Shown here piece by piece: positions 1-8,538 of a DNA stretch of 64,000 nt; within the stretch, counting starts at the first letter, position 1, and every line of letters begins with the position of its first letter. The notes below the pieces were generated by a model. The model saw only the letters and a list, made by a program, of their open reading frames with translations. It was not told the DNA's origin and did not search any database. The translations under genes and the position numbers were made by a program. Source of the DNA: Olivibacter sitiensis DSM 17696 (GTDB lineage Bacteria; Bacteroidota; Bacteroidia; Sphingobacteriales; Sphingobacteriaceae); the NCBI RefSeq assembly GCF_000427965.1, contig NZ_ATZA01000005.1:62001-126000 (forward strand). The letters run 5' to 3'.

Positions 1-1563
1 ATAGGTCTGCTCAAATCCCGATGACATGGCCCGCTGAGCACTGGATATATCAGCGTGAATACCGCTCACCACAGCGGCATACATGGCCGCACCCAAGGCA
101 CAGGCTTGTTCGCTGCGTACAGTTTTTATGGGCCTGTTCAACACATTGGCCAAGGTCTGCATCACGTAGGGCGATTTTTTGCTGATGCCACCTAGGGCGA
201 TAACTTCTTGTACCGGAATACCTTCTTTCTCGAAACGCTCGATAATGGCTCTTGATCCATAAGCGGTGGCTTCGACCAATGCCTTAAATATCCGAGCGGG
301 AGAAGACCCCAAATGCAATCCCGAAAGCACAGCAGTAAGATTCAAATCGACATCTGGTGTACGGCGCCCATTGATCCAGTCCAACGCGATTTCGTCATCT
401 ACGGTAAGGGGAACAAGCGCGGCTTCTTTGTTCAACTCGGACAATATGCGGCCGCTCAGGCCATTCTGCTCCTCGGCAGAGAGTTTTTCTGGATATATGT
501 TCGTGAGTGGAAAGCTTAACAAGTTGGCAAACCATTGATATAGATCACCAAAGGCGGATTGTCCTGCCTCAAAGCCGAGCATATCTGGAATGATAGACCC
601 ATTCACTTGGCCGCATATACCGCGCACAAACTGCCCTCCATGTTTATCGGTAGGAGCCACCAGCATATCGCACGTAGACGTTCCCATCACTTTCACCAAG
701 CTGTACGGAGCAATACAGGCACCTACAGCACCCATATGTGCGTCAATGGCCCCTACGCCTACTTTTACCGCTGGCGATAGACCTAATTTTTCGGCCCACT
801 GCAACGATATTTTCCCCATGCCATGATCGGCCGTATAGGTGTCTTGGTAGAGCCTATTGCGCAATTGGGCTAGTCGGCCATCGAGCTGTTGCAGAAAATT
901 GGCTGTGGGGAGGCCGCCGAAATCCTGATGCCACATGGCCTTATGCCCTGCCGCGCAACGGCTCCGCTTTATCTCCAAGGGATTGGTATTGCCCGTAAGC
1001 ACGGCAGATAGCCAGTCGCATTGTTCCACCCATGAAAATGCACGCTGCGATACCGCATTATCCTTGCGGATAATATGGAGGATTTTGGACCAAAACCATT
1101 CAGAAGAATAACTCCCACCGACATATTGGGTAAAATCCGTTTCCCAACGCTTTGCCAACTCGTTGATCTCGGCCGCTTCTGCATTGGCCGTGTGATCTTT
1201 CCACAAAATGAACATCGCATTCGGATTGTCCGAAAACTCGGGAAGCAGTGAAAGAGGTGTTCCATACTCATCTACCGCAACAGGTGTAGAGCCTGTAGCA
1301 TCTACGGAAATGCCGACGATGTTGTCCCTGACCTGCTGCGAAACGGAAGTCAATACCGCCCGCAGGCCGCGCTCCATACTTTCCAAATAGTCCAACGGAT
1401 GCTGGCGAAACTGCGCCTTGGCCGCACTGCAGTATAAACCGGCCGCCCAGCGAGCAAAAGGGGATACGGCCATACCCATTTCTTCACCCGTCAGCGCATC
1501 GACCACTAAGGCCCTAACGGAATCTGTCCCAAAGTCTAACCCAATAACATATGTTGATTGCAT
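1..1563 (-). CDS. Ribulokinase-like FGGY carbohydrate kinase, C-terminus cut by window edge
   Basis: The frame is open from an ATG at 1563 to the window edge, giving 521 residues; AraB is about 560, so some 40 C-terminal residues lie outside. The N-terminus reads YVIGLDFGTDSVRALVV, the phosphate-binding start of FGGY kinases. It is clearly a paralog of the araB product at 45941-47638: both contain VMGTSTCDMLVAP, EAGQSAFG and QFRQHPLDY, and both have the GAxDxHMGA motif with the likely catalytic Asp. By family it should phosphorylate a ketopentose such as L-ribulose in the cytoplasm. It starts 11 nt after the isomerase-like gene, so the two are almost certainly co-transcribed. There is no AraR-type box upstream. 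Substrate is inferred; L-ribulose, D-ribulose and L-xylulose are all possible. Confidence 0.85.
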   Translation of the reverse strand, partial: MQSTYVIGLDFGTDSVRALVVDALTGEEMGMAVSPFARWAAGLYCSAAKAQFRQHPLDYLESMERGLRAVLTSVSQQVRDNIVGISVDATGSTPVAVDEYGTPLSLLPEFSDNPNAMFILWKDHTANAEAAEINELAKRWETDFTQYVGGSYSSEWFWSKILHIIRKDNAVSQRAFSWVEQCDWLSAVLTGNTNPLEIKRSRCAAGHKAMWHQDFGGLPTANFLQQLDGRLAQLRNRLYQDTYTADHGMGKISLQWAEKLGLSPAVKVGVGAIDAHMGAVGACIAPYSLVKVMGTSTCDMLVAPTDKHGGQFVRGICGQVNGSIIPDMLGFEAGQSAFGDLYQWFANLLSFPLTNIYPEKLSAEEQNGLSGRILSELNKEAALVPLTVDDEIALDWINGRRTPDVDLNLTAVLSGLHLGSSPARIFKALVEATAYGSRAIIERFEKEGIPVQEVIALGGISKKSPYVMQTLANVLNRPIKTVRSEQACALGAAMYAAVVSGIHADISSAQRAMSSGFEQTY

Positions 1564-1574
1564 GCCTGGATAGA

Positions 1575-3197
1575 TTAATGCTCAAAATGTACGTCACCAC
1601 AAAAATGGACCTGAATACCCAATTCATCCAAGGTCACCGCTTTGATACGGCAGGCGCTATGGGCTTGCTGTTCATCTGTTGCGTATACGACATGAATATG
1701 ATTGGCCTGATGCCTTGCCATCAGTTGGTCCCTATTGACGCCATGCAATACGGCGTGCATGATAGGCCATTCCGGTGAGGTTGCCTTCCACCGCCTTTCA
1801 CTTTCTTCGTGAGGCAATTCCAAGGCCTGGCCCACCCCAAGGTCACAATGCAACTCATCGTCCTTCACATAGATACGGCTCCATACGATATAGCCAGCCT
1901 TGCTGACTCCCCTGATGGTTCCACCACCCAGACGGAAATACATGGGCGACTGTCGCCAGCTTTCAGCTCCCGCGTAACCCCCATCGAAGTGGGCGGGCGG
2001 CACTGCACCAGAAATCAGAAATACCCACACAAATGCATCCGTATATTCGTCTTTATACTGCTCGCCCCATCTGATATCGTGCAAGGTATTTTCACCCTCC
2101 ATGCCTAACTGTTCCCATAGTTTATAGGTAATGAGGCTATCGATACCCGCACATTCGTCTACTTCGTTGAAATGCGGTAATGCCTTGCCGGCAAATAACT
2201 CCTTTCCGTCTTCCGAAAATACGGGAGGCCTATCGGTATTATTGAGCAATCCTTCTACCAAATCGCTGGCCACGGTCAAATCTTTCAGTCCCTGTTGGTA
2301 CTGTATCCCAATGGTATCGCAACCAAACTCGGCGGCCATACGCGTAGCTGCAACATACATCTTGCATTGTTCCAAAGTCTGCCTTTTGGTCAATTCCGTG
2401 GTTTCGTCGGCGCCCCACTTGAATTGCATGCCTCTATTTAGCAACCACTGCAATACGGCCTCTGCCTCTCCATCTGTCACCGTCAACATCCGTGCATATA
2501 GCGCTGATTGGCTCAACCTTTCCTTGAAAATGCCCAATTCATGCAACAGGTCATCTGGCACAATGGCATTGTACATACCCATACAGCCTTCATCAAAAAC
2601 GCCCATAATGGCCTTTTCTGATCGAAATGCCCGTGCGAACTGCCTTCCTATACGTTCTTCTTTCCAAGGAAGCTTCACCAGTTCAAAATCCTTGATGTGA
2701 CTTGTATCATGCTTCACCGCCCCACTATCCAGCCATTCCCGAAGTCCTTCTTCAAAAAAAGAATCCGTGAAATCCCTGCTCCACAAGGTGCTGAATTTGA
2801 CGCCTGCTTTGGTGAGCGAACCGTTCAGGTTGAGCATGCCTACCAGTCCAGGCCACTGCCCGCTCCAGTTGGCAACGGTCAGTATCGGCCCCTTATGTGT
2901 CGTCAGTCCCGCCAATACATGGTGGGTATATTGCCAAACGCTTTCTGCTACAATAAGTGGGGCATCTGTTGGAATGGCCTTGAAAACCTCTATTCCCATA
3001 CGTTGCGAGTCTATAAAACCATGTTGTTTTTCTGCATCGTAGGGATGTGCCCGTTGTATCTGATACCCTTGCTTTTCAAGAGCAAGACCCAGCAGTTGTT
3101 CCATATCTGCTTGCGCTTTCCAGCAAGATTGATTGGCAGACAAGCGCAAATCGCCACTGGCTACCAGCCACACTACTTTATTTTCCTTGGTGTCCAT
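1575..3197 (-). CDS. L-fucose/L-arabinose isomerase-like protein (COG2407-type)
   Basis: About 540 residues, no signal peptide, so cytoplasmic. The sequence resembles the fucose/arabinose isomerase-like superfamily: an N-terminal alpha/beta region (VWLVASGDLRL, then LIVAESVWQYTH and TVANWSGQWPG) and a C-terminal domain with the region AAEFGCDTIGIQYQQGLKD. It is not similar to the canonical araA at 48359, so it is a non-orthologous aldose-ketose isomerase. I chose the ATG at 3197; an in-frame TTG at 3248 would add 17 residues of low plausibility. It is the first gene of a two-gene unit with the downstream ribulokinase paralog, and faces an AraC-type regulator across a 249-nt gap. The pair probably feeds an aldose into phosphorylated ketose. 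Which sugar is unknown; a 6-deoxy sugar, D-arabinose or L-arabinose would all fit. Confidence 0.7.
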   Translation of the reverse strand: MDTKENKVVWLVASGDLRLSANQSCWKAQADMEQLLGLALEKQGYQIQRAHPYDAEKQHGFIDSQRMGIEVFKAIPTDAPLIVAESVWQYTHHVLAGLTTHKGPILTVANWSGQWPGLVGMLNLNGSLTKAGVKFSTLWSRDFTDSFFEEGLREWLDSGAVKHDTSHIKDFELVKLPWKEERIGRQFARAFRSEKAIMGVFDEGCMGMYNAIVPDDLLHELGIFKERLSQSALYARMLTVTDGEAEAVLQWLLNRGMQFKWGADETTELTKRQTLEQCKMYVAATRMAAEFGCDTIGIQYQQGLKDLTVASDLVEGLLNNTDRPPVFSEDGKELFAGKALPHFNEVDECAGIDSLITYKLWEQLGMEGENTLHDIRWGEQYKDEYTDAFVWVFLISGAVPPAHFDGGYAGAESWRQSPMYFRLGGGTIRGVSKAGYIVWSRIYVKDDELHCDLGVGQALELPHEESERRWKATSPEWPIMHAVLHGVNRDQLMARHQANHIHVVYATDEQQAHSACRIKAVTLDELGIQVHFCGDVHFEH

Positions 3198-3446
3198 TAT
3201 TTGAGGTTTATATGTATCTATTGGCTGCTTGAACAAATAAAGCTTCAAGCCATGGACAAATGTGGGGATATAAGCGGAGGGGTTTGTGGCACTTATTAGC
3301 TTTTTTTTGTACTATATTATCATTTACTTGTGAAGTAGCTGGAACATGATTAATTTAGGTTCGTTAATCGCTGGCAAAAAGCCATCGGCGATACAAGAAT
3401 AACCAATTAAACATTTTACGAATTATTGAAATAGACCTTACGTGCC

Positions 3447-4325
3447 ATGAAACCGCAATTTCATAAAGTCCCCGTACCTCCACAGACCTCGTTCAGTGTG
3501 CGACACGATATACAGCAAAATTTCGGAAACATCTGGCATTACCATCCAGAACTGGAACTGCATTATGTCATACGCGGCCGTGGTGTCAAGTTTATAGGTG
3601 ATAATATCAGCAATTTTGCCCATGGTGAGATCCTCTTGCTAGGAAGCAACCTTCCCCATATGTGGCGCTGCAATGAAGAATATTTTGACGAGGACGCGGC
3701 GCACGAAATTGAGGCCATTGTAGTTCATTTCTCTCCTTATTTTTTAGGTAAAGATTTCCTGAATCTGCCAGAGACCTATTTGCTCACAAAACTTTTTGAA
3801 AAGGCACGAAAAGGAATGGTTTTTCAGGGCGACACCAGGGAGAAACTGGCTCGACTTATGCATGGCCTGCCGCAGGCCAATGACCTCGATCGCATCATTC
3901 GGTTTCTCTCCATTCTTCGCCTTCTGTCCGAAACGGAAGAGTATGTGCCGCTGGCATCGGCTCACGCTTTCTACCAATCCAATGAACTGGATATTATACG
4001 TCTGAACAAAATATGCAACTACACCCTGCAGCATTATAAAAAAGAGATCTCCCTACAGGAGATCGCTTCCATAAGCAACCTGAGCATCACTTCCTTTTGC
4101 CGTTATTTTAAGCTGATGACCAACAAGACCTATTATGACTTCCTGATAGAGATCCGCATTAGCCATGCCTGCAGGATGCTGGTGGAAGACAAACTGCCCA
4201 TTGACATGATCTGCTTCGAATGCGGCTTCAATAACGTTTCCAATTTCTATCGGCACTTCAAGAAAGTAACCGCCATCACGCCAAGAGACTACAAAATGAA
4301 GTATTTGGATTTGGCGGTCAGTTGA
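3447..4325 (+). CDS. AraC-family transcriptional regulator with cupin sensor domain
   Basis: 292 residues. The N-terminal half is a cupin-type sugar-sensing domain (HYHPELELHYVIRGRG, GEILLLGSNLPHMW). The C-terminal 100 residues form the double helix-turn-helix of AraC proteins (ISLQEIASISNLSITSFCRY, then MICFECGFNNVSNFYRHFKK and TPRDYK). It is read divergently from the isomerase/kinase unit (gap 3198-3446), which is the usual layout for a local activator of its neighbour. It converges on the GH2 gene with only 20 nt between stop codons. The inducer is unknown, presumably the substrate or product of the isomerase-like enzyme. Confidence 0.88.
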   Translation: MKPQFHKVPVPPQTSFSVRHDIQQNFGNIWHYHPELELHYVIRGRGVKFIGDNISNFAHGEILLLGSNLPHMWRCNEEYFDEDAAHEIEAIVVHFSPYFLGKDFLNLPETYLLTKLFEKARKGMVFQGDTREKLARLMHGLPQANDLDRIIRFLSILRLLSETEEYVPLASAHAFYQSNELDIIRLNKICNYTLQHYKKEISLQEIASISNLSITSFCRYFKLMTNKTYYDFLIEIRISHACRMLVEDKLPIDMICFECGFNNVSNFYRHFKKVTAITPRDYKMKYLDLAVS

Positions 4326-4345
4326 ATGGGGTGGGTTAGTCCTGT

Positions 4346-6757
4346 CTACTCCACCTCCAATTCTACCGTCACAGGCTTCAACCAAGTGCTCGAAAACTCG
4401 ACCTGTACCGCCCCCTTTTCTCCAGTTGCCTGTATATAGGCCAGCAACCTGCCGTGATAAGCACGCTGCTCGTCGTCGCGATAGTCACCCATATCCGCAT
4501 TATTGCTAGCCTCCAGACCAAGAAGCTTGGCAGGCCCCACAATACGGCAACGGATATTGTCATCGGCAAGAATTACGGGAAGCCCCTTTTCATCTACGAT
4601 TTCCACGGTAATATGTGCTAGATCCTTGTCCTTCGCCAAGGTTGCGCGGTCTACGCTTGCCTTGAGCTGGTACGGTCTGTCTGAGGTATGGATGGCATAG
4701 CGTGCCTTTTCATCCCCGCGTTCAAGCCCCACGACTTCAAGCTTGCCCGGCTGATAGGGAATATCCCAAGAGATAATTCCTGTTCCATCATCATAGTCCT
4801 TCGTTTTGCCGACGACATTGCCATTCAGCAAAAGCTGTGCCTGTGGGCAGTTGGTGTAGCACACCACGCGTATGGTATCGCCTGCTTTGTAATTCCATAT
4901 CGGCCAGGCATCCATAGACAGGTTTCTCCTATTGCGACCCAAGGGATAAGTACCGATATAGGCCACTGGCTTTTCTGCCCAAAGGGCCTGACGAAAGTAT
5001 CCTCTGGGTTTAATGAAACCACCCAAATCCAACAACCCGGAATAAAAACCGCGTGACGGCCACCTACCCGATTCTCCTAGGTAATCTATCCCCGTCCAAA
5101 GAAACTGCCCGAAGATGTATTCGCTGTCGCGTACGGCTTTCCAGGCATCTATATCGTGCCTGTTCTCGCTGCCGTAGATAATCCTTTCGGGGTAGGTTTT
5201 ATGATCTCGCGCATAGCGGTCTTCGGTATAATTGTATCCTGCAACGTCAAGAGCACCGGGGTAATCCGTGAAATTGGACATCACCACGCCTGCGAGTGCT
5301 GCCGTAACTGGCCGCGAAGTATCATGCGCCTTCACTACTTTCACCAGTCGTTTGGCTATTTCTCCCAATTCTTCTGCGTTTGGCCTTTCCGGCTGATAGC
5401 CGCCATATACCTTTTGACCTATGTTTGCGGTATCCAAGACGGGATGGGTGTAGGGATCGTTGGGATAATCCACTTCATTGCCTATGCTCCACAGGATAAT
5501 GGAGGGATGTCGCTTGTCACGAAGCACCATATCGCGCAAATCCGTTTCGCCCCATTCATCAAAATAGCTGGCATAGCCGTCATAACTCGGTGTACCGACG
5601 TTCCAGCCCTCCACCCATTTGCGCTTCGGCTTTCTCCATTCGTCAAAAGCTTCGTCCATTACCAACAGGCCCAACTCGTCACACAGGTCGTACACGTCCG
5701 TAGCCTGCGGGTTGTGGCTCAAACGAATGGCATTGCAACCTATTTCTTTCAGTTGTTTCAAGCGGCGTTCCCATACTTGCCTGGGTACTGCCGATCCCAG
5801 CACGCCCGCGTCATGGTGTATACACACCCCCTTCAACTTCATCCATTCGCCATTGAGTGCGAATCCTTTATCGGCATCGAATGTGGTGGTTCTTATCCCT
5901 ACTGTAGTCCACTCTTCATCTACCACTTTGCCGTCTTGCACAATGGTTGTTTTCAAGGTATAGAGATTTGGGCTGCGCACCGACCAAAGTTTTGCCGAGG
6001 GCACTTGCATTTCTACGGGTACGTCCGCCGTTCCTCCCGATTCAACTGCTGCCTTCACCTGCTTTTTAACCAAGATCTTGTCACTTCCCTTTTCGGTAAG
6101 CTCTTGTAGAATGCTGACATTGGCCTTGTTTGCCGCTGTATTCTTTACCTTGGTATTGACGGCGAGCCTTGCCTTGCCCGACTGAACACTCTTGGTTTCA
6201 TAGCCAGTCCCCCAAACGTCAATATGAACGGGGCTGGCATAGATGAGTTGTACGTCCCTATAAATACCCGACCCCGTGTACCACCGGGAGTCGTTGTACT
6301 TGCTGTGGTCCACCTTTACGGTGAAAGTATTTTCTTCACCAAAGCGGATAAAGGGCGTTATATCGTAATAAAAGGATACATAGCCATTTGGTCGTTTGCC
6401 GAGGAGCTTCCCATTGAGGTATACTTCGCTATTGTTGTATACTCCTTCGAAATAGATATATACTTGCCTGTCCCTTTGACCGGTTTCTGGCACAAAGGTC
6501 TTCCTGTACCAAGCGATACCTCCGGGCAGGTAGCCCGTGGCACTGCCAAGGGACGGACTCAAGGGAGCTTCCACCGACCAGTCGTGGGGAAGGTCGAGCG
6601 TACGCCAATCCTTTTCATCGCTCTTTTCAGGTAATTCTCCCGGATGGAATTGCCAATTGTTGCTGAACGGTTGAATTTCCCTCGCTGGCTGGGCCAATAA
6701 AGGACATGAAAACAGAAGGCTTAGCGCCCATAGGAAAATAATTGCTCGGTGTTTCAT
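4346..6757 (-). CDS. GH2 glycoside hydrolase (beta-galactosidase/glucuronidase group), secreted
   Basis: 803 residues with a signal peptide ending near LLAQ (residue 23). Domain order is the GH2 standard: jelly-roll sugar-binding domain (about 30-190), immunoglobulin-like domain (about 195-295), TIM barrel (about 300-600), then extra beta-sandwich domains of the type found in Bacteroidota GH2 enzymes. The acid/base is E428 in WSIGNE and the nucleophile is probably E531 in YGSENRHD. It lies 48 nt downstream of the first SusD gene and is the last gene of that small PUL. Shorter than LacZ and lacking the LacZ C-terminal domain, so beta-galactosidase, beta-glucuronidase or another exo-activity cannot be separated from sequence alone. 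Confidence 0.88.
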   Translation of the reverse strand: MKHRAIIFLWALSLLFSCPLLAQPAREIQPFSNNWQFHPGELPEKSDEKDWRTLDLPHDWSVEAPLSPSLGSATGYLPGGIAWYRKTFVPETGQRDRQVYIYFEGVYNNSEVYLNGKLLGKRPNGYVSFYYDITPFIRFGEENTFTVKVDHSKYNDSRWYTGSGIYRDVQLIYASPVHIDVWGTGYETKSVQSGKARLAVNTKVKNTAANKANVSILQELTEKGSDKILVKKQVKAAVESGGTADVPVEMQVPSAKLWSVRSPNLYTLKTTIVQDGKVVDEEWTTVGIRTTTFDADKGFALNGEWMKLKGVCIHHDAGVLGSAVPRQVWERRLKQLKEIGCNAIRLSHNPQATDVYDLCDELGLLVMDEAFDEWRKPKRKWVEGWNVGTPSYDGYASYFDEWGETDLRDMVLRDKRHPSIILWSIGNEVDYPNDPYTHPVLDTANIGQKVYGGYQPERPNAEELGEIAKRLVKVVKAHDTSRPVTAALAGVVMSNFTDYPGALDVAGYNYTEDRYARDHKTYPERIIYGSENRHDIDAWKAVRDSEYIFGQFLWTGIDYLGESGRWPSRGFYSGLLDLGGFIKPRGYFRQALWAEKPVAYIGTYPLGRNRRNLSMDAWPIWNYKAGDTIRVVCYTNCPQAQLLLNGNVVGKTKDYDDGTGIISWDIPYQPGKLEVVGLERGDEKARYAIHTSDRPYQLKASVDRATLAKDKDLAHITVEIVDEKGLPVILADDNIRCRIVGPAKLLGLEASNNADMGDYRDDEQRAYHGRLLAYIQATGEKGAVQVEFSSTWLKPVTVELEVE

Positions 6758-6805
6758 ATATCTATTCTATTGAATCGTCTATTTACAAATAAAGGAAAGC
6801 TCTTT

Positions 6806-8527
6806 TTAATATCCGGGATTTTGTTCCAATTGTCCACCTGAAGCCAATATTTCAGCCCTTGGTATGGGTAGCCAATAGTGTTTATCGGCAAAGCTTCTTC
6901 CATCCAACGCCGTCTTTCTGGTATATGTGTAACCAGAAGTTGTTCTAACGACGTCCATCCCATATGCGGGTACATTCTCTGTTATGTTGGCAATCATCCA
7001 ACGACGTACATCATAGAAACGATGCTCCTCAAAAGCCAGCTCCACCCTCCTTTCATTGCGAATGGCCCGGCGCATGGCTTCCTGGGAAAGGCCTGTAGGC
7101 AAGGCAGGCATATCCACACCTACCCGGGCTCGGACCAGGTTCACGGCCTGTCGGGCAGACATGCTTCCCCCAGCTGGTACCGCGTCCGATCCATAAGCCT
7201 CATTGGCGGCTTCCGCAAAGTTGAGCAATATTTCCGCATACCGGAAATAGATCCATGGCTGAAAACCGGCATTGCCCCACGGATTTTGCAATGGGTAGCT
7301 GTCGTTCATGAACTTCTTGAGATAATAGCCCGTTTTGGTCGTATTCCAATTATCGTTGCCATCGCGACTGTCTCGACCACCAGGGGTAAAGGTCTCCACG
7401 GCTCTTCCCCGGTATTGATTTCCGTTGTAGAGAATAGTCGCCGCAAATCTAGGGTCACGGTTATCATAGGGATTTCCTTCATCATAGCCCGATGCCGTAT
7501 TTATGGAACCATCTTCATTAAAGGGGTTCAATCCGTTTCGCATTTGATAGGCGTCTACCAGATTTTGTAGCGGCGTATTTCCCGCCCAACCTCCGTAACC
7601 ATTCGGCCCATTGGCTATCTCCAAGTGTACGTGATTGGCATTTCTGGTGTAATGCCTTGCAAAAATGGTCTCGCTCGTCTCATCTACTAGAAACAAGTTG
7701 CTGTAACCTCCGCTATATATACTGTACTTGTTAAGGGCAATCACCTCTTGAGCGGCAGATACGGCATCTTCCCAGGTGCCCGCATTATATAGTGGGCTTG
7801 CGGCATAGAGTGCAAGCCGTGATTTCAGGGCCAAGGCAGCCCCTTTTGTGGCTCTTCCCAGCCGCCAAGAAGCGCCATTGTCCAATGGCAATTTTGTCGC
7901 TGCGTCATCCAACTGGGCCATGGTATAGTCTATCCCTTCCCCAATACTTACTCGCTGGAACAAGATAGGATCTTGTAAGTCGTCCGTAAGGTCAAAAACC
8001 GTATCGCCCAGCAATACTACTCGGCCGTAATTCCTGATTAGGTCATGATACCGAAATGCCCTTATGAATTTCAGTTCACCTTCCAGCATCGTTTTTCTGG
8101 CTTCACTCATTTCGATGTTTGCCAGTACGCTGAGGGCATAGTTGCACTCCCTGATACTACGGTAGCTGCGAGCCCACAGTACACCTGCATTGCCCAGGTT
8201 TTCCGGTGCCAATTGACCCCGTTGAACTAGCCAGGTGGCATCGTCATTGTTGTAGATGGACTCGTCTGTTAGCGAGCTCCACATGGCATATTCAAATCCC
8301 CTTCCGAAGCCGGGGTCTGTTCCATCTCCTTCCTTGTCCTGTAGCCTGGCACCGATATACCTATTGGTAATATAGGCTTCCAGAACAGCGGTATCGGCTT
8401 CAATGGCACTGGTCGCAATCCGATCGGTTGGATCCACATTGAGAAAATCCTTGTTGCAGGCGGTCAGCGATATGATAATGGCCAAGCCGGCAAGTATACG
8501 GTTCGTGTTTTTATTTAATGCATTCAT
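6806..8527 (-). CDS. SusD-family outer-membrane glycan-binding lipoprotein (PUL 1)
   Basis: 573 residues. The lipobox ISLTAC gives a mature N-terminal Cys at residue 24, followed by the SusD signature NKDFLNVDPTDR. The middle contains TPR-like helices (RSYRECNYALSVLANIE region and FIRAFRYHDLIRNYG) and the C-terminus has the family pattern RRAIRNERRVELAFEEHRFYDVRRW. It should sit on the cell surface as the lid of the SusC channel encoded 11 nt upstream and bind a glycan. The ligand is not readable from sequence; the only enzyme in this PUL is the GH2 downstream. Confidence 0.93.
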   Translation of the reverse strand: MNALNKNTNRILAGLAIIISLTACNKDFLNVDPTDRIATSAIEADTAVLEAYITNRYIGARLQDKEGDGTDPGFGRGFEYAMWSSLTDESIYNNDDATWLVQRGQLAPENLGNAGVLWARSYRSIRECNYALSVLANIEMSEARKTMLEGELKFIRAFRYHDLIRNYGRVVLLGDTVFDLTDDLQDPILFQRVSIGEGIDYTMAQLDDAATKLPLDNGASWRLGRATKGAALALKSRLALYAASPLYNAGTWEDAVSAAQEVIALNKYSIYSGGYSNLFLVDETSETIFARHYTRNANHVHLEIANGPNGYGGWAGNTPLQNLVDAYQMRNGLNPFNEDGSINTASGYDEGNPYDNRDPRFAATILYNGNQYRGRAVETFTPGGRDSRDGNDNWNTTKTGYYLKKFMNDSYPLQNPWGNAGFQPWIYFRYAEILLNFAEAANEAYGSDAVPAGGSMSARQAVNLVRARVGVDMPALPTGLSQEAMRRAIRNERRVELAFEEHRFYDVRRWMIANITENVPAYGMDVVRTTSGYTYTRKTALDGRSFADKHYWLPIPRAEILASGGQLEQNPGY

Positions 8528-8538
8528 CTTCTTCTCGA

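Noticed and set aside
2697-3299. 200-codon plus-strand frame opposite the isomerase gene
   Set aside because: Antisense shadow; composition rich in Cys, Tyr and Leu without motif, and the minus-strand gene is clear.
5156-6109. 317-codon plus-strand open frame opposite the GH2 gene
   Set aside because: It is a shadow of the GH2 coding sequence, has an odd composition and no recognisable domain.
6878-7570. 230-codon plus-strand frame opposite susD
   Set aside because: Antisense shadow of the SusD gene without recognisable features.
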